From positions 6,644,801-6,708,800 of the forward strand of contig OY720462.1 of the NCBI GenBank assembly GCA_963082715.1: DNA of 64,000 nt, in the 5' to 3' direction. Source of the DNA: Harpalus rubripes (lineage: Eukaryota; Arthropoda; Insecta; Coleoptera; Carabidae). The notes under the pieces were generated by a model that was given only the letters and a program-made list of their open reading frames with translations, was not told the origin of the DNA and searched no databases. Below, one piece after another: positions 1-11,060 of this stretch (its first letter is position 1; each line of letters begins with the position of its first letter). The position numbers and the translations under genes are program-made.

Positions 1-793
1 ACATCAAAGAAAATCTTCTTTCGTAATTTATTAAAAATCATATAATTAGTTGTGTCAAAAAGAATAAAGATTTCCTGAGTTTATGAGAAATGATCTGAGA
101 TGAGCTGAGATTTTGTCCTAAAAGAATAAACTATAGGTACGTGCTTAAATCGTCGCGTCGTGTTCCAAACTTCCTGCTCACAAAATAAAATGTCACTTTT
201 AACAATTATATCATAAATAACTATTTTGGAGATATTCACAGAGGTTATTATTGTGCGATACATAGAAATGTGGTTTCAAATTTAGTATTTAACATTTATA
301 AAGGATAAGTCATCCGAAATAGAACCAATATGAAATATCGCTAACTAGCTGCTACCTTTGAACGGATAATACCGTAATCTTTGCTATCGGCTTACGTCAT
401 CAGCGGCCAATAAAGCCAAAAGGGTTGCTGCGACTTGAGTGGTAAGCGGTAACCACAACCGTGAATCTGTAAGTAGAAATAAATTGGATATCAACTTTTA
501 TAAATGAGATTCGGTTTTATGGAATTTATTGGAAAATCCCTTTGTGCGCCAAGCTGATATTGATGTAGGACACGCTACTAAATATTGGAAATTCATAAAA
601 TATTCAATTTGTAATCGCGGACTAAAGGGTTGCCTTGATTTATCCCCTAAATGGATCATGTTTTCACTTACACAGGAATTAGAGTTTTATTGGTAAAACA
701 AAATAAACTGGGCCTTAATAAATTAATATATTATGATTTCTTGTTCATGGCATGAATGGGTCTGCTAGTTGGATAAGTTCACGGACGCAAATA
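1..793. other. AT-rich DNA without recognised gene
   Basis: No credible coding region is visible; the longest open frames are short and AT-driven. The first ~50 bases resemble a stretch near 28999..29045 (shared CAAAG, AATCTTCTTTC and AATTTATTAAAAA blocks), so the window probably begins inside a dispersed repeat. Confidence 0.5.
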
Positions 794-1479
794 TTAATGT
801 GGGCCACCTGATTTAAAAATGAAATATTTTAAATAATTCGTAATCTCTATTGAAAAAGCTTTGTTCTTGTTTAACTTTGTTTCATCTGATGTGGCCAACA
901 CATTACCTTCCGTCGGTTCTATGAATTTTGTACAAATTCCAAACAGAGAGTTGCTTGCAATAGTATTAAGAACGGTAAGGATAGTTTGCCGATCGAAGAC
1001 AATGTTTCGCTCAGTCCCCAATTTTGTCTGAGATCGGTAATTCCTTAACGTTCGTGATGCTTATATACTTATACTTATACTATTTTTGTACGATTTAAAA
1101 GAAAAATAAGATTACATGATTATTTTGACATATTAAATTTTTTTAGTTGTTATATTTTATGTAAGCTATGATTTTTGTTTTTATTTAGTTTTTGCACGAT
1201 CGGGTTATTTTTTATGTTTACCGGTTTCAGGACATTATTCCATTGTTACACAAAAGTAGGCTGGTAACTAAGTAATAACTGTATCTGTATGGTAATATTA
1301 TTGCCATACTGACTTGTCAACAACGGTCTACAAAATGAAAATAAAATAAAATGAAAGTATAATGCTCTTCATTAATACCTACAGATAACGTTAGCTTATC
1401 GTTGTAAATACAGTCTACTTTATTCTAAAGTAATAAACTTGAGGAATAAAGCACATAATTTGAATATTTGTCATATTGA

Positions 1480-1730
1480 CATATGTCAAAATAATTGTTC
1501 TACTAACCATAGCAATCTGAAAGTACCATTAATGAGAGAATTTCAAAAAATGATATTTATCAATAATGTCTTAATTTTTTGGAACCGATAAACTATTGAA
1601 CAAACCACGGATGTTATTAATCATAACAAGCCTTAGATGTCTTAAAATCCGCGCTCTACGAGCTCGGATTTCAAACTTACATCTGCGGCAGTTATGATGT
1701 GCATAACATTCCTAGGTATGTTAATACCTA
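1480..1730. repeat. Dispersed repeat, paralogue at 46336..46562
   Basis: About 230 bp match a block at 46336..46562 with small indels. Shared landmarks are CCGATAAACTATTGAACAAA, AGCCTTAGATGTCT and ATCTGCGGCAGTTATGAT. No ORF is conserved between the copies. Family unknown. Confidence 0.65.
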
Positions 1731-2012
1731 TTACCGATAGTGTTTCCAAGGCAGTAGGTCTTATTTACAAATTACTGAACGGTAAGTGATGTGACTCACG
1801 TCGGTAACTGATGTGCTTCACTTACCGTTCAGGAGGCGAGACGGTAAATAAATAAAAACAAAAATCAAAGCTTACTTCAAAAATAACAAATAATTTTTAA
1901 TATGTCAAAACAATTTTGAAATCTTATTTTTCTTTTAAATTTTGTGCGTCGATCGTGCAAAAAATAGTATAAGCATCGCGAACGTTAAGGAATTACCAAC
2001 ATGAGACAAAAT

Positions 2013-2054
2013 ATTGTCTTCGATCGGTAAACCAGTTTACCGATCGAAGACAAT
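2013..2054. repeat. Perfect 20-bp palindrome with 2-nt loop
   Basis: Left arm 2013..2032 (ATTGTCTTCGATCGGTAAAC) and right arm 2035..2054 are exact reverse complements around a CA loop. It marks a tail-to-tail junction of two repeat R copies and would extrude as a cruciform or fold as an RNA hairpin. Confidence 0.9.
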
Positions 2055-2505
2055 GTTTGGGGAATCAAAGCTTACTTCAAAAATGATATGTCAAAACAAT
2101 TTTAAAATATACTGTCTTAGAAACACTATCGGTAAACATAAAAAACAACCCGATCGTGCAAAAAAGATTTTATATTTCCAATACATTACCTTTCGTCAGT
2201 TCTATGTATTTTGTACAAATTCCATACAGAAAGTTTCTAGCAAAAGATCCTATATTTCCAGAAAAAATTATAACACAAACATACAATCACTGAACTTAAT
2301 ATACAGGGTGTTCATTTTAAATGGGCCACCATTGCTATTTCGAGAACTATAAGAGATAGAAAGACGGTTAAATGGGCAAACAATTTCTATTTCACAAGAC
2401 TAAAGAAAAGAAAATTATTTTTCAGGACCAGTGGTTCTCAAAATACGGCACTTAACTTTTAAATTTTAAATGAGGTCATATATTTTTTAAGCTCATTCGT
2501 TAGAG

Positions 2506-3215
2506 CAGGGGTTCCCAAAGTGCGGCCCGCGGGCCAAATGCGGCCCGCAAAGCCTGTGAATTCGGCCCGCGATATCGATACGATATATTATATTTTTATT
2601 AAAAAATAGATAAGTAAATAGTAAAATAAATAATATATATTACAAATAAGATACAATAAAATATTTTAATATTTTAAAAAAATTCTTACAGAACTTTAAC
2701 CATAAGCGTTTGTATTAATAAAATATTGTTTAGTTTATATATAAAAAATTATTGTAGTATGTCTAGTCTAGTTATTACACATTTGTACAGAAATATAATA
2801 TAGTAGTTTCAAATAGATACAGAACTGTTAATCATTTCTGGCGCATCTAATGCAACATACAATTTCAAGGAGTCAGTAACGTTTTTTCAATGATGTGCGC
2901 TGTGCCGCACACTACAACTGTACCACCAGACCTTGTCCTGCCTACTCAGTTGCCCTGAGCAATACAGGCCTATGTCGTATTAACGAATATTCAAAAATGC
3001 ACTGCTCCAATTCACTAGAGGTGGGGCGAAAAATAGGAAAACGTGCAAGCACAAACAGATCGTCTTTTCGTATTGGTTGCTCAAATTATGAACGAAATGC
3101 GTCTTTCGGGCACTTCTGTTTCTATTTGAGACTACAATGCAGTAGTGTTTACATGTGCTAAAATAAGAAAAATCGTGGTTATTGTTTTGATTTTATTCCG
3201 TTTATTTTTTGGCCC
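2506..3215 (+). mobile_element. hAT element remnant (CAGGGGTTCCCAAAGTGCGG end)
   Basis: The left end CAGGGGTTCCCAAAGTGCGG followed by repeated GCGGCCCGC blocks is characteristic of animal Charlie/Buster-type hAT termini. A GGCCCGCC fragment near 3211 may be the decayed right end, but the expected terminal CCCCTG and an 8-bp duplication are not seen, so the right boundary is uncertain. An 88-codon open frame at 2895..3161 shows no recognised domain. Confidence 0.6.
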
Positions 3216-3845
3216 GCCAAATTTAATTTAATTCTGAATTCAGTGATATAATATTTTTATTCCCTTACATAATGATTTTTTTATAGAAAATGCGTCTCTC
3301 AATCTTAATTTTCGATATCATTTAGTTTCCTGAATCAAATCCCAAAAGCACTTTGTACAGAATATTTTCAAACCTCACCATCTTACCATTGAAATAGCGA
3401 TTTATATTTTTTGTGTGTATGTATCTACGATTGGTATCGTTAAAATCCTTGTCAATTTTGCTGCCGTCATCGTTTCAACTTTTCAAATACAGAATCTTAC
3501 TATCCAAACACAGGCAGTATGCTGTCCCATATATTACAGATTTCTACTCCATATTTCGTCTTATATCTTGTGTATGGAGTGTTCGATTCGATATCTTTCA
3601 AGGCAATAAAATTTCTGAAGTCTGACAATGATGGTGATACAGATATACGGAAATATTTTGTATATATTTTATAATAATAACGTATGCTGTGACCTACTTC
3701 TCCCATTCTCAAGAAATCATAAAAATGAGGAAGAAAATGGAAGATACGAAAAATAAGTAAAAGAAAATATTAGTCAGCAATATTTAGTAATAAAGATTAT
3801 TAAATCGTTTGGTTTTTTAATTAACCTTATTACTGAAAAATAGAA
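3216..3845. other. No gene recognised
   Basis: AT-rich sequence with short overlapping open frames on both strands and no domain or splice pattern. Confidence 0.4.
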
Positions 3846-3893
3846 TGGCACACCCGTGAATGGGTAATATGCCGTGGTGATATATTTTATTTA
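3846..3893 (+). repeat. SINE 3' tail fragment
   Basis: GGCACACCCGTGAATGGGTA followed by ATGCCGTG.TGATATATTT matches the 3' part of the tRNA-derived SINE at 55228..55500. The tRNA-like head is absent here, so this is a 5'-truncated or broken copy. Confidence 0.55.
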
Positions 3894-3946
3894 GTATACA
3901 AATATATTACCTACTTAAATTTTGGAGTACTAAAATGAAATGCAGA

Positions 3947-5331
3947 CAGGGCCGGATTGGCCAGTCGGGATAATCGGGAATTTCCCGAGAAGCCGCGACT
4001 TTTTGAGGCCGCCGCTCGATGATTACAAACTAAAATTTGAGTACGTAGCACCATCTACTTAACTTCACCGGGTAATCGTTCTTATTTAGATCGTTTTTAA
4101 TATTTTATAATTCTTGATAAAATTTCTTTCGGTGTTGCAGATATAGTCTGATGTCGAATATATGAGGTTTTGATAATTTCCTCCTTTATAGATTTTTAAT
4201 GATTGGAATTATAGTTAAGGTATTGTCCGGTATTGGTGTGTTGGTTTATGGTAGGGTAGACGGACGTTACTAGTCCATGGTTCGTTTTCTCTGTTAAAAC
4301 ATCCAAGAACGGAAGGACTCATGAGATTTTTTCTCAAATTGTGGACCTAATATAAAGTATCATCGACATATCTAAGCCAAAGTTTAGGTGTTATATTGGC
4401 AGTATCTAGTGTTAATTCTTCAAAAAATTCCTTGTATAAATTGGCTATAACTGAGAAGAACCCATCAGCAAACCATTTTCTTTTACAAAATATCTACCTG
4501 TGTCTTGGAAATATGTCAAGAAGATTTTGTGGTTGTAATTATATTTAGCTTAAAAGTTCTACAAAATGTTTTAAATTCTTCACATATGATGTTCTTTTTC
4601 CTTGAAGTGGCTGAATGATTGGTAATAGAAATTGTGATAGTTTGTAAGTAGGGGAATTTATGAAACTTTTGACGGATTTCTGAGATGCTTAAATCTTTCT
4701 TATGGATTTATGGAAGCCTCCGGTACAGGTGTGGAAGCTTGCTAAAACATGGAGTGAGATCTGTTCTTGTTCTAAACAGAATATAATTCTTTATATTTCT
4801 TGAGAGTACGGTATACTTTGTTTTCTATAGACGAAATAGAATGTTTTCCAAGTTTCTTAAAATTTCCTTGATTCAAAAGCTCTTCTATTTTCTGATCGTA
4901 TAAATTGGTATCCAATATTACTGTAACACTTCCATTATCTGCGGGTAGAATCTTGGTTGTGTTATCTGTCAATGCTTTATTTTCTTCGTTTTCAAGATTA
5001 GGTTTGATCATATAAATTTTTGCTTCAGAATTTTCCTCACTCTCCATTTATTAATAATTTAATATTGTCTACAACTTTTCAACGAAACTAAATGTTATTT
5101 TCTTAACTACAGAATGTTCTATATTTTAAATACTATTTTTAGGAGCGTTTTTTATATTTCAATATCTTTTATAACTGTTAATTTCTATGTAGGCGAAAAA
5201 TTCGTATTATCCAACACCAAAACTAATTTATTACTTTGTGGCAATATAATGATAAATTTAAAAAAAACTGGAGATGAGGCTGATCATGCTAGAATTTTCC
5301 CGGGCCGCTGAATCTTCCCAATCCGGCCCTG
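3947..5331. mobile_element. hAT element, non-autonomous, with 8-bp duplication
   Basis: Starts CAGGGCCGGATTGG at 3947 and ends CCAATCCGGCCCTG at 5331: perfect 14-bp terminal inverted repeats. The 8-bp sequence AATGCAGA flanks both sides (3939..3946 and 5332..5339), the classic hAT duplication length. No hAT transposase is visible. The interior holds a broken Penelope-like reverse transcriptase on the minus strand, either captured or inserted later. A separate end of the same family lies at 62100..62173. Confidence 0.88.
4200..5047 (-). pseudogene. Penelope-like reverse transcriptase, broken
   Basis: Reading the minus strand from 5047, an open frame gives KILPADNGSVTVILD, resembling the ADKGN.TVI.. 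motif of the Penelope N-terminal region. Further down, after frameshifts and stops, come LTLDTANITPKLWL (the PKLWLRYVDDT region, around 4360..4410), then PFLDV around 4310 and YHKPTHQYRT near 4240, equivalent to the YRKPTHTDRY motif. Order and spacing fit a Penelope-like RT palm. No complete frame survives and the GIY-YIG endonuclease was not found. The fragment lies wholly inside the hAT element 3947..5331. Confidence 0.75.
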
Positions 5332-5339
5332 AATGCAGA

Positions 5340-6616
5340 ACATTATCCATTTGTCTATATTGCAAATATTTTCTGTAAATAATAAAACATGCTAAAACAA
5401 AACAGCGTAACCAAAAACCAAATATACAAGCCAAAAATAAAACTTGACAAATGCATTAAAAACAAAATATTCTATAAACATTGCAGTCAAATATAGACAC
5501 ACTGGCAAACAAAATCAGTTGAATTTAATGTATACAGTGGCTCACATTCGTACACTTTCCTGTTATCAGTACAATGTAAAATAAAATGTTTCCAAAAAAG
5601 AAATTCATTAATAAAATTAATCATAGTCTTCTTTCGAAATTTCAGAATCAAATGATAGTCATCAAATTTAAAAAAATGTTTAATTTGCTTTGTCTTAGTA
5701 AAGTATTATGAACTGTTTATTGCTAGGATACGGTGTATATAAATATATCTTTAACAACCGGGGCATTATATGAGGGCATAATCGTACATTATGCCCTCAT
5801 TATAATCCGATCATCGTTTATGGACTTTAAATTAGAAATAGAACGGTATATAATGAAAATTATTTTCTTTTTAATTATAATTCATTACAATAATAATAAT
5901 AAGGACTGATTACAACAATTAATGCATTAATTGATTACAACAATTAATATAATAAGAAAACTTTGAAAGTACAACACAGAAATCATTTTTAATTTAATTA
6001 TAATACTTAAAATTGATATAAAAACGGCCATAAAAAGCAATTTACTTTCACCAAACATGTACATAGTAAGTACGTCGAATTGCAGACTGCAATGTTTCGT
6101 ATTGATTTTTGACGGATGACGAATCACTAATTTTTTTGGGGACGATATTTATCCACGTTTGAATTCATTTTTGATAATATTTACCGTTACATGTAACACA
6201 TTCAAAGCAGTACAAACTCTCTAAAATGTAATAATATTCAGAAATAAGTGCATAAGAAATAAAGAACTGAGGTCTGTCATGTGAAAACGAACCTCGAAAT
6301 ATAATACTTACATCTTCTACGGACGAGAATGGAATAATTAGGGGAACATTTATGCATTTCTCTTCCTCAAAATATGCAGAAGCATTCAAATAATTTCATA
6401 CACCGTTTCGATAAAATATCTTCCAAAACATCAAATTCACCCATTCCATCATCTCCAACGATATAGAACGTTGATGTTTTAAAATTAAATAAATGTTGAT
6501 AAGAAACAAAGCAATTAAACAACATCCTTAGCAACGCCAAAGCTTAAGCATTATTGTAATCAAAATTATTATAAATGAAGACTTATTTCACATATTCTAG
6601 TGAGACATAAAATCTT
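5340..6616. other. No gene recognised
   Basis: AT-rich spacer. Minus-strand open frames at 5927..6127 and 6165..6389 have no recognisable domain, skewed composition and no splice context. One hairpin is listed separately. Confidence 0.4.
5770..5800. repeat. Hairpin, 13-bp perfect arms
   Basis: ATGAGGGCATAAT (5770..5782) and its exact complement (5788..5800) flank a 5-nt loop. Adjacent bases extend the pairing weakly. Probably a relic of a small fold-back element. Confidence 0.75.
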
Positions 6617-6738
6617 GTACCACGAGCGTTACTAGATGACAATGCCCATCGGACGACATCTATCCCTCGGGCCGAATGCCCTCGGGCTAGATCCTCGTCG
6701 CCCTCCTGGCATTATCATCATCGTAACGCCCTTGGTAC
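6617..6738. repeat. 122-bp fold-back element
   Basis: The block begins GTACCACGAGCGTTAC and ends GTAACGCCCTTGGTAC. The two halves pair along nearly their whole length (ATGACAATGCC with GGCATTATCAT; CCCTCGGG with CCCTCGGGC around the centre). GC content is much higher than the flanks. The flanks share TAAAAT, which may be a duplication. Confidence 0.75.
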
Positions 6739-6789
6739 ATAAAATACTATTTTTTCAGCCAGTGGTTTTGGAACTGTGGGGACTAACTC

Positions 6790-6905
6790 AGTTCTAATAC
6801 AATGTACGCATTTTTTTTTTCTTATAATTTGACGACATCACCTAGTTCTATATTGACCTTCTGATACAATGTACGCATTTTGTTTTCTTAGAATTTGACA
6901 TCACC
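6790..6905. repeat. Local direct duplication, ~45 bp
   Basis: Two adjacent units contain ATACAATGTACGCATTTT, a T-run, TTCTTA.AATTTGAC and CATCACC (about 6797..6842 and 6864..6905). Confidence 0.6.
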
Positions 6906-6974
6906 AATATGTTTTTGATTATGTATCATTATTATTTTAACAAATCTGAAATTTTAAAATAACTTAAACTAACC

Positions 6975-7060
6975 CTGAGGATGGTCAATTTGTGACCGAA
7001 ACGTCGGTGTTGTTTATTGTTAATGTATCAATAAATAATTTGCTCTTCAAGGACTGGTTC
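6975..7060 (+). other. Hammerhead-like motif and tail of a Penelope-type repeat
   Basis: CTGAGGAT (6975..6982), a 5-bp stem GGTCA/TGACC (6983..6987 with 6993..6997), then GAAACG (6998..7003) follow the order of a hammerhead core (CUGAUGA, stem II, GAAA), but the first block is degenerate (CTGAGGAT). The same arrangement recurs at 10454, 47600 and 13670. Penelope-like elements are known to carry hammerhead motifs; activity of this one is doubtful. Confidence 0.4.
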
Positions 7061-7835
7061 TCCATTAATTCACCTCTCCAAATCTATATCAACAGTCGAT
7101 AAAAATTACTGCAATAATAATAATTATATTTATTCATAATTTCATTAATAAATTCTCTAACCCCTCAGCAGACATACATTCCCAAACAATAACATTTACA
7201 CAATGGTGTTTTATCGTGCCACACAAATCATTTGTATCTTTTTTTCGAATTTTACTGATAAATGTAAAGTGTATGAATAATTCTGTGAACCACTATATAT
7301 GTTTAGCTTGAATATTTAATGTGATAATGGTCTCTTTATTTTACTTTGCTTAATTTGTAGCATCCAGTATATCAACAATTAAGGGTTAAGTGAAAAAAAC
7401 TCTGGCAAATGTTTTAATTGTAAAAAAAAATACCTCTTATTTTACATAAAAAGCGTGATATGCTTTTACGCAAATTATTTACATAAATAAAGACTAAAGT
7501 ACCATTTTTAATTGAAATAAATGCAAATATTTTCATTTAATTAATTAATTTACATGTACATGCATTTCCATTTTGAAGATAAGCCGAGTTGTAAACGAAC
7601 AAAATATACATTTTTGAGAATAAATTCTTAATGATACCATTTAATTTTTAATAAGTAAGTAATTCGTTAATGCAAAACAACTGTGCCATTTTTGCAGAGA
7701 ATGAGATAGCTAATGGTTCTATTACATGAAATCGGAGATCTATAATTTTACATTATTTAAGAGTTAATTATTTGAAAACATGTATTAATAGACCGTTTCA
7801 ATTTAAAGAGATATAAGATATGCGCAATGGGACAT
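7061..7835. other. No gene recognised
   Basis: Very AT-rich sequence with no open frame of interest and no repeat structure that I could define. Confidence 0.4.
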
Positions 7836-7956
7836 TTGTAGAAAAAACACTATTAAATATCATTTTTCCATATTTAATGTTGTTATAAATATTAAAGAAT
7901 ATTTTATACTCTATACGATTTGATTACATTTTATACTTCATATTCAATGGATATAG

Positions 7957-8271
7957 AGTTTTTGCACCATCGGGTTATTTTTTATATTTACCGATAGCGT
8001 TTCCAAGACAATAGGTCTTATTTACAAATTACTGAATGGTAAGTGATGTGACTCACGTCGGTAAGTGATGTGCTTCACTGTTCAGGAGGCGAGACGGTAA
8101 ATAAATAAAAACAAAATCAAAGCTTACTTCAAATCAAAAATGACAAATAAATTTTTTTAATATGTCAAAATAATTTTCAAATCTTATTTTCTTTTAAATC
8201 ACGAACGTTAAGGAATTACCGATCTCAGACAAAATTGTCTTCGATCTGTAAACTGTCCTTACCGTTCTTAA
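7957..8271 (+). repeat. Repeat R, plus-oriented copy
   Basis: Begins TTTTTGCACCATCGGGTTAT and ends TGTCCTTACCGTTCTTA. It contains the same AAGTGATGTGACTCACGTCG block as 1783..1802. It is inserted in subfamily A directly after GGATATAGAG. This is the cleanest single copy, so it is the best guide to the unit (about 315 bp). Confidence 0.65.
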
Positions 8272-8272
8272 A

Positions 8273-8492
8273 ACAGGGTGCCCATTTTATATGTTCCCGC
8301 CTGAAATTTTAAGAAAAGGCAAAACAGAATACATTTCATAAGCCACTTGGTGAATATTAGTACTTTAAATCGAATAATCACAGTAGGTATAAGAGCAAAA
8401 AAAAATTTTAAAAACCAAGTCACTTATGAAATGTATCATGTAATGCCTATTCATGAATTTTCAGGCGAGAACTTTTAAAATGGGCACCCTGT
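8273..8492. mobile_element. 220-bp MITE with ~75-bp inverted repeats
   Basis: Starts ACAGGGTGCCCATTTT and ends AAAATGGGCACCCTGT. The inverted similarity continues inward about 75 bp (CGCCTGAAA.TT, then ATACATTTCATAAG). No coding capacity. An ACAGGGTG-type terminus also occurs at 2305 and 44782, so several relatives are nearby. The target duplication is unclear. Confidence 0.8.
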
Positions 8493-8515
8493 ACTTAATA
8501 TACTATAATAGTTAT

Positions 8516-9019
8516 TTAGCGTATCGAGAGAAAAATTGTCGCCGAGGCCGCTAACGGCCGAGGCAAGACAATCTCGAGGGCGCTAAAGGATTTCGCGGAC
8601 AAGGTGTACACAATATTTTTTTTGTGCAACCGAGCGCGAAATAAGCATTTCGCAGCCGCAATACAGGCCGCGAAATTGGATTTCGCGACCGTTGTTATGG
8701 TAACGGGACATTTGTAGAAATGAATTTCGCGGCCGTTGTCATGGTAGCGGCCGCGAAATTATGTAAGCAATCACTTTGACACTTGAGAATTGCATGGTTT
8801 TGTTTATCAAATGCCAATCCCATAGCCACCTTGAAAGCTAACTTTCTATTTACAATGAAACTGTTTAAAATTAATAAAATTTGTAATTACATATTTTTTA
8901 CGGTTGCACAAAAAATATTGTGTAGGTACATCTTGTCCGCGAAATCCTTTAGCGCCCTCGAGATTGTCTTGCCTCGGCCGCAAGCGGCCTCGGCGACAAT
9001 TTTTCTCTCGGTACGCTAA
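8516..9019. mobile_element. CG-rich MITE with ~118-bp inverted repeats
   Basis: Left TTAGCGTATCGAGAGAAAAA (8516) and right TTTTTCTCTCGGTACGCTAA (ending 9019) begin inverted repeats running to about 8632 and 8901, some 95 percent identical by eye. The arms hold GCCGAGGCCGC, TCGAGGGCGCTAAAGGATTT and CACAATATTTTTT. The interior repeats the motif ATTTCGCGGCC in both orientations. No ORF of substance. Class unknown; the long CpG-containing arms stand out against the AT-rich surroundings. Confidence 0.82.
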
Positions 9020-9026
9020 AGAGTGA

Positions 9027-9340
9027 TTTCGCGGCCTTGATATACAAATAATTATTGTGCAACCGTAAAAAATATTTAATTACAGATTTTATTAATTTTC
9101 AACAGTTTTATTATAAATAGAAAGTTAGCTTTCAAGGTGGCTATGGGATTAACATTTGATAAACAAAACCATGCAATTCTCAAGTGTCAAAGTGATTGTT
9201 TACCTAATTTCGAGGCCGCTACCATGACAACGGCCGCGAAATTCATTTCGTGGCCGTTACCATAACAACGGTCGCTAAATCTAATTTCGCGGCCTGTATT
9301 GCGGCTGCGAAATGCTTATTTCGCGTCCGGTTGCAGAAAA
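9027..9340. repeat. Inverted second copy of the CG-rich element interior
   Basis: This block is the reverse complement of the inner part of 8516..9019 (about 8632..8900). Shared pieces include ATTTCGCGGCC, the CAATACAGGCCGCGAAATT complement, TTGAGAATTGCATGGTTTTG and TAGCCACCTTGAAAGCTAAC. Together the two form arms of about 270-300 bp around a short centre. The outer 118-bp repeats are missing on this side. Confidence 0.8.
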
Positions 9341-9490
9341 AAAAAATTATAAACAAATTAAGTGTCATAAAGCAGCTAGCTATGCTATAACCGTGAAAAC
9401 CGCTACTATATTAGAAAATGCTGATTGACAGATGTCAGTGTCAAGTGCAATTGACATGTTTGTGTTATAATTTCAATATATGGAAATATA

Positions 9491-10317
9491 GAATCTCTTA
9501 GGTACATGAAACTTTCAGTTTTATTCCATAAATTTGTTTGTCATTATGTGGAAGTTTTAATTACAGGCCCGTAGTGGTAACAATGTTACTCGTAGTTTGT
9601 GTAGATTTGAATTCATTTCATATTAAACAGTTTTATTATAAACTTTTATCAAATAAATTGTTTTCATAAAGTAATAATGTTACATCTATTAAACTTTCTA
9701 CCTAAAACTTTTATTAAAACAATTTTTCAATACCAATTACATTGTTTTATTTTTCATAAATTTACTGCCCTTAGTGAATTCAAATATTTGCAGAAATATT
9801 ATTAAAAAGTGTTTGCACAGTTTATTCCGGAATTTTTTATCGATTTTTCTCATAATAATGAAAATTTATTCTAACAACCTGTCCAGATATTAATTATGAA
9901 ACTGCGTGTAAATGAAAAACTAATTTCATATAAATTATTCAAATTAATTAATTTTTCAATATGGCAGAGAAGCAATAATTGAATTTTAACTAATTTTATT
10001 GAAAATAACACATTTGATGTAATGTTTACAGTGGTGGTTTTTATAATGCTTTAACGTGGTTTAATATGTTTGTTTTTGAGTTCAATTTTAATTAAGTAAT
10101 AAGCAATAATTTTATGGCAAGTGCAGATTCGATGTTTTAATTAACGAAATTTTCACAGTATGTACATCCAATTCCATATTTTAATTAATTTAATAATAAA
10201 CACTGACAACGATACCCCTGTATGTCTTTTTTTAAAATATCTATAATTTTTAATACAGTAAAAATACCCTTGATAATTTAAAAGCAAATTTAAATCAGGG
10301 CTCAAAAATTTTAGCAG
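9491..10317. other. No gene recognised
   Basis: AT-rich spacer without ORFs or clear repeat boundaries. Confidence 0.4.
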
Positions 10318-11060
10318 ACACTCTAACTCAAATACTATCACACGTCGGGTAACCTTATAAACTGAGTCTCCCCCTCTTGTTGCTTAAACTCGGCCTCTAG
10401 CGCGGTTGACACGTCGGGTAACCTTGTTTAAGACAGTACTATCCCCCTTGCTCCTGAAGATGCCCCATACGACTGCGGGCGAAACGTTGAGGTCTGACTC
10501 AAAATATGACACAGTCCATTCCCGGAAAACGAATATTTCTCAAATACTATCATTCAGAAAATTTTGAAACTCTAACTTATTCTAATATGGAAAGAAGGCA
10601 TTAGATTTTGGTGTTAATCAGATAACCGGAAATGGCACTTTACCAGAAGCGCAAAATAGTTTTTTTAAACGTCGCAGAAATGGCATTTTTTGTGACTTGA
10701 TTCATAAGGTAGAAGTTTCATTTCTACGCCGCTGAAAATTTCTACGCCGGCGGCGTACAAATAAAATAAATAAATATCCATAGAAACTACATAGAATTAG
10801 CGAATAAAAAGAAAAGTAGTGCGTTTGAAAAAAAAATTAATGTGTTATTCGAAATAAAAGTGTCTTTGAGTGCCTCGCATGCAATTGTCCGACTCGCTTC
10901 TCTTGTCGTGCAAACTTCCATGTTCGCCACATAAAGTATCACTTTTACTCCTAATAACACAATATACTATTGTTCGAAAAGTAACTTTAAATGTTATTTT
11001 TAAGAGATTTATGTTATTATAAAAATTAATAGTTATTTATTATATGAGTATAGAATGTAT
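10318..11060 (+). repeat. Subfamily B repeat fragment, interrupted
   Basis: CACTCTAACTCAAATACTATC, GATAACCGGAAATGGCACTTTACC and TTTAAATGTTATTTTTA.GAG are interior landmarks of the ACCTCCC subfamily (compare 11590..11800). Both termini are missing. It is broken by a Penelope-type insertion (10340..10540) and by about 290 bp of other sequence after 10680. Confidence 0.6.
10340..10540 (+). mobile_element. Penelope-type fragment with 11-bp duplication
   Basis: Insertion flanked by an exact 11-bp duplication CAAATACTATC (10329..10339 and 10541..10551). It carries the repeated word ACACGTCGGGTAACCTT and the hammerhead-like string CTGAAGAT (10454), stem GCCC/GGGC, GAAACG (10481). A related inverted copy is in 51551..51833. 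Assignment to Penelope-like elements is inferred from this motif and the variable duplication length. Confidence 0.55.

Larger units (their letters stand above)
963..2165. repeat. Repeat R cluster, inverted copies (CGATCGGTAA motif)
   Basis: Blocks at about 968..1190 and 1712..2032 are related in opposite orientation, with shared motifs such as CCTTAACGTTCG and its complement, GATCGGTAA and ATTGTCTTCGATCGG. A third, plus-oriented member is at 7957..8271. The 1712 copy contains a hairpin with perfect 13-bp arms (1777..1789 with 1818..1830). No coding capacity is seen. It sits inside a subfamily A repeat, as does the 7957 copy, so it behaves as a mobile unit of unknown class. Confidence 0.55.
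885..2285 (-). repeat. Hairpin-capped repeat, subfamily A, interrupted fragment
   Basis: The terminus TCTGATGTGGCCAACACATT followed by ACCTTCCGTC starts at 885. The matching subterminal repeat (ACATTACC..CGTCAG..CTATGTATTTTGTAC) resumes near 2166 after a block of unrelated palindromic repeat (963..2165). I read this as one subfamily A member split by an insertion; only its terminal portion is present. The full-length reference copy is at 41769..42560. Confidence 0.6.
7836..9490 (+). repeat. Subfamily A repeat split by three nested elements
   Basis: 7836..7956 matches the interior of subfamily A (TTAATGTT.TTATAAATATTAAAGAAT, CTATACGATTTGA, ATGGATATAGAG). The following subfamily A interior (ATTAA.TTTCATAAAG.AGC, GCTACTATATTA, GATGTCAGTGTCAAGTG) resumes around 9350 and runs to about 9490. 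Between them lie repeat R (7957..8271), a 220-bp MITE (8273..8492) and a CG-rich fold-back complex (8516..9345). Confidence 0.65.
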
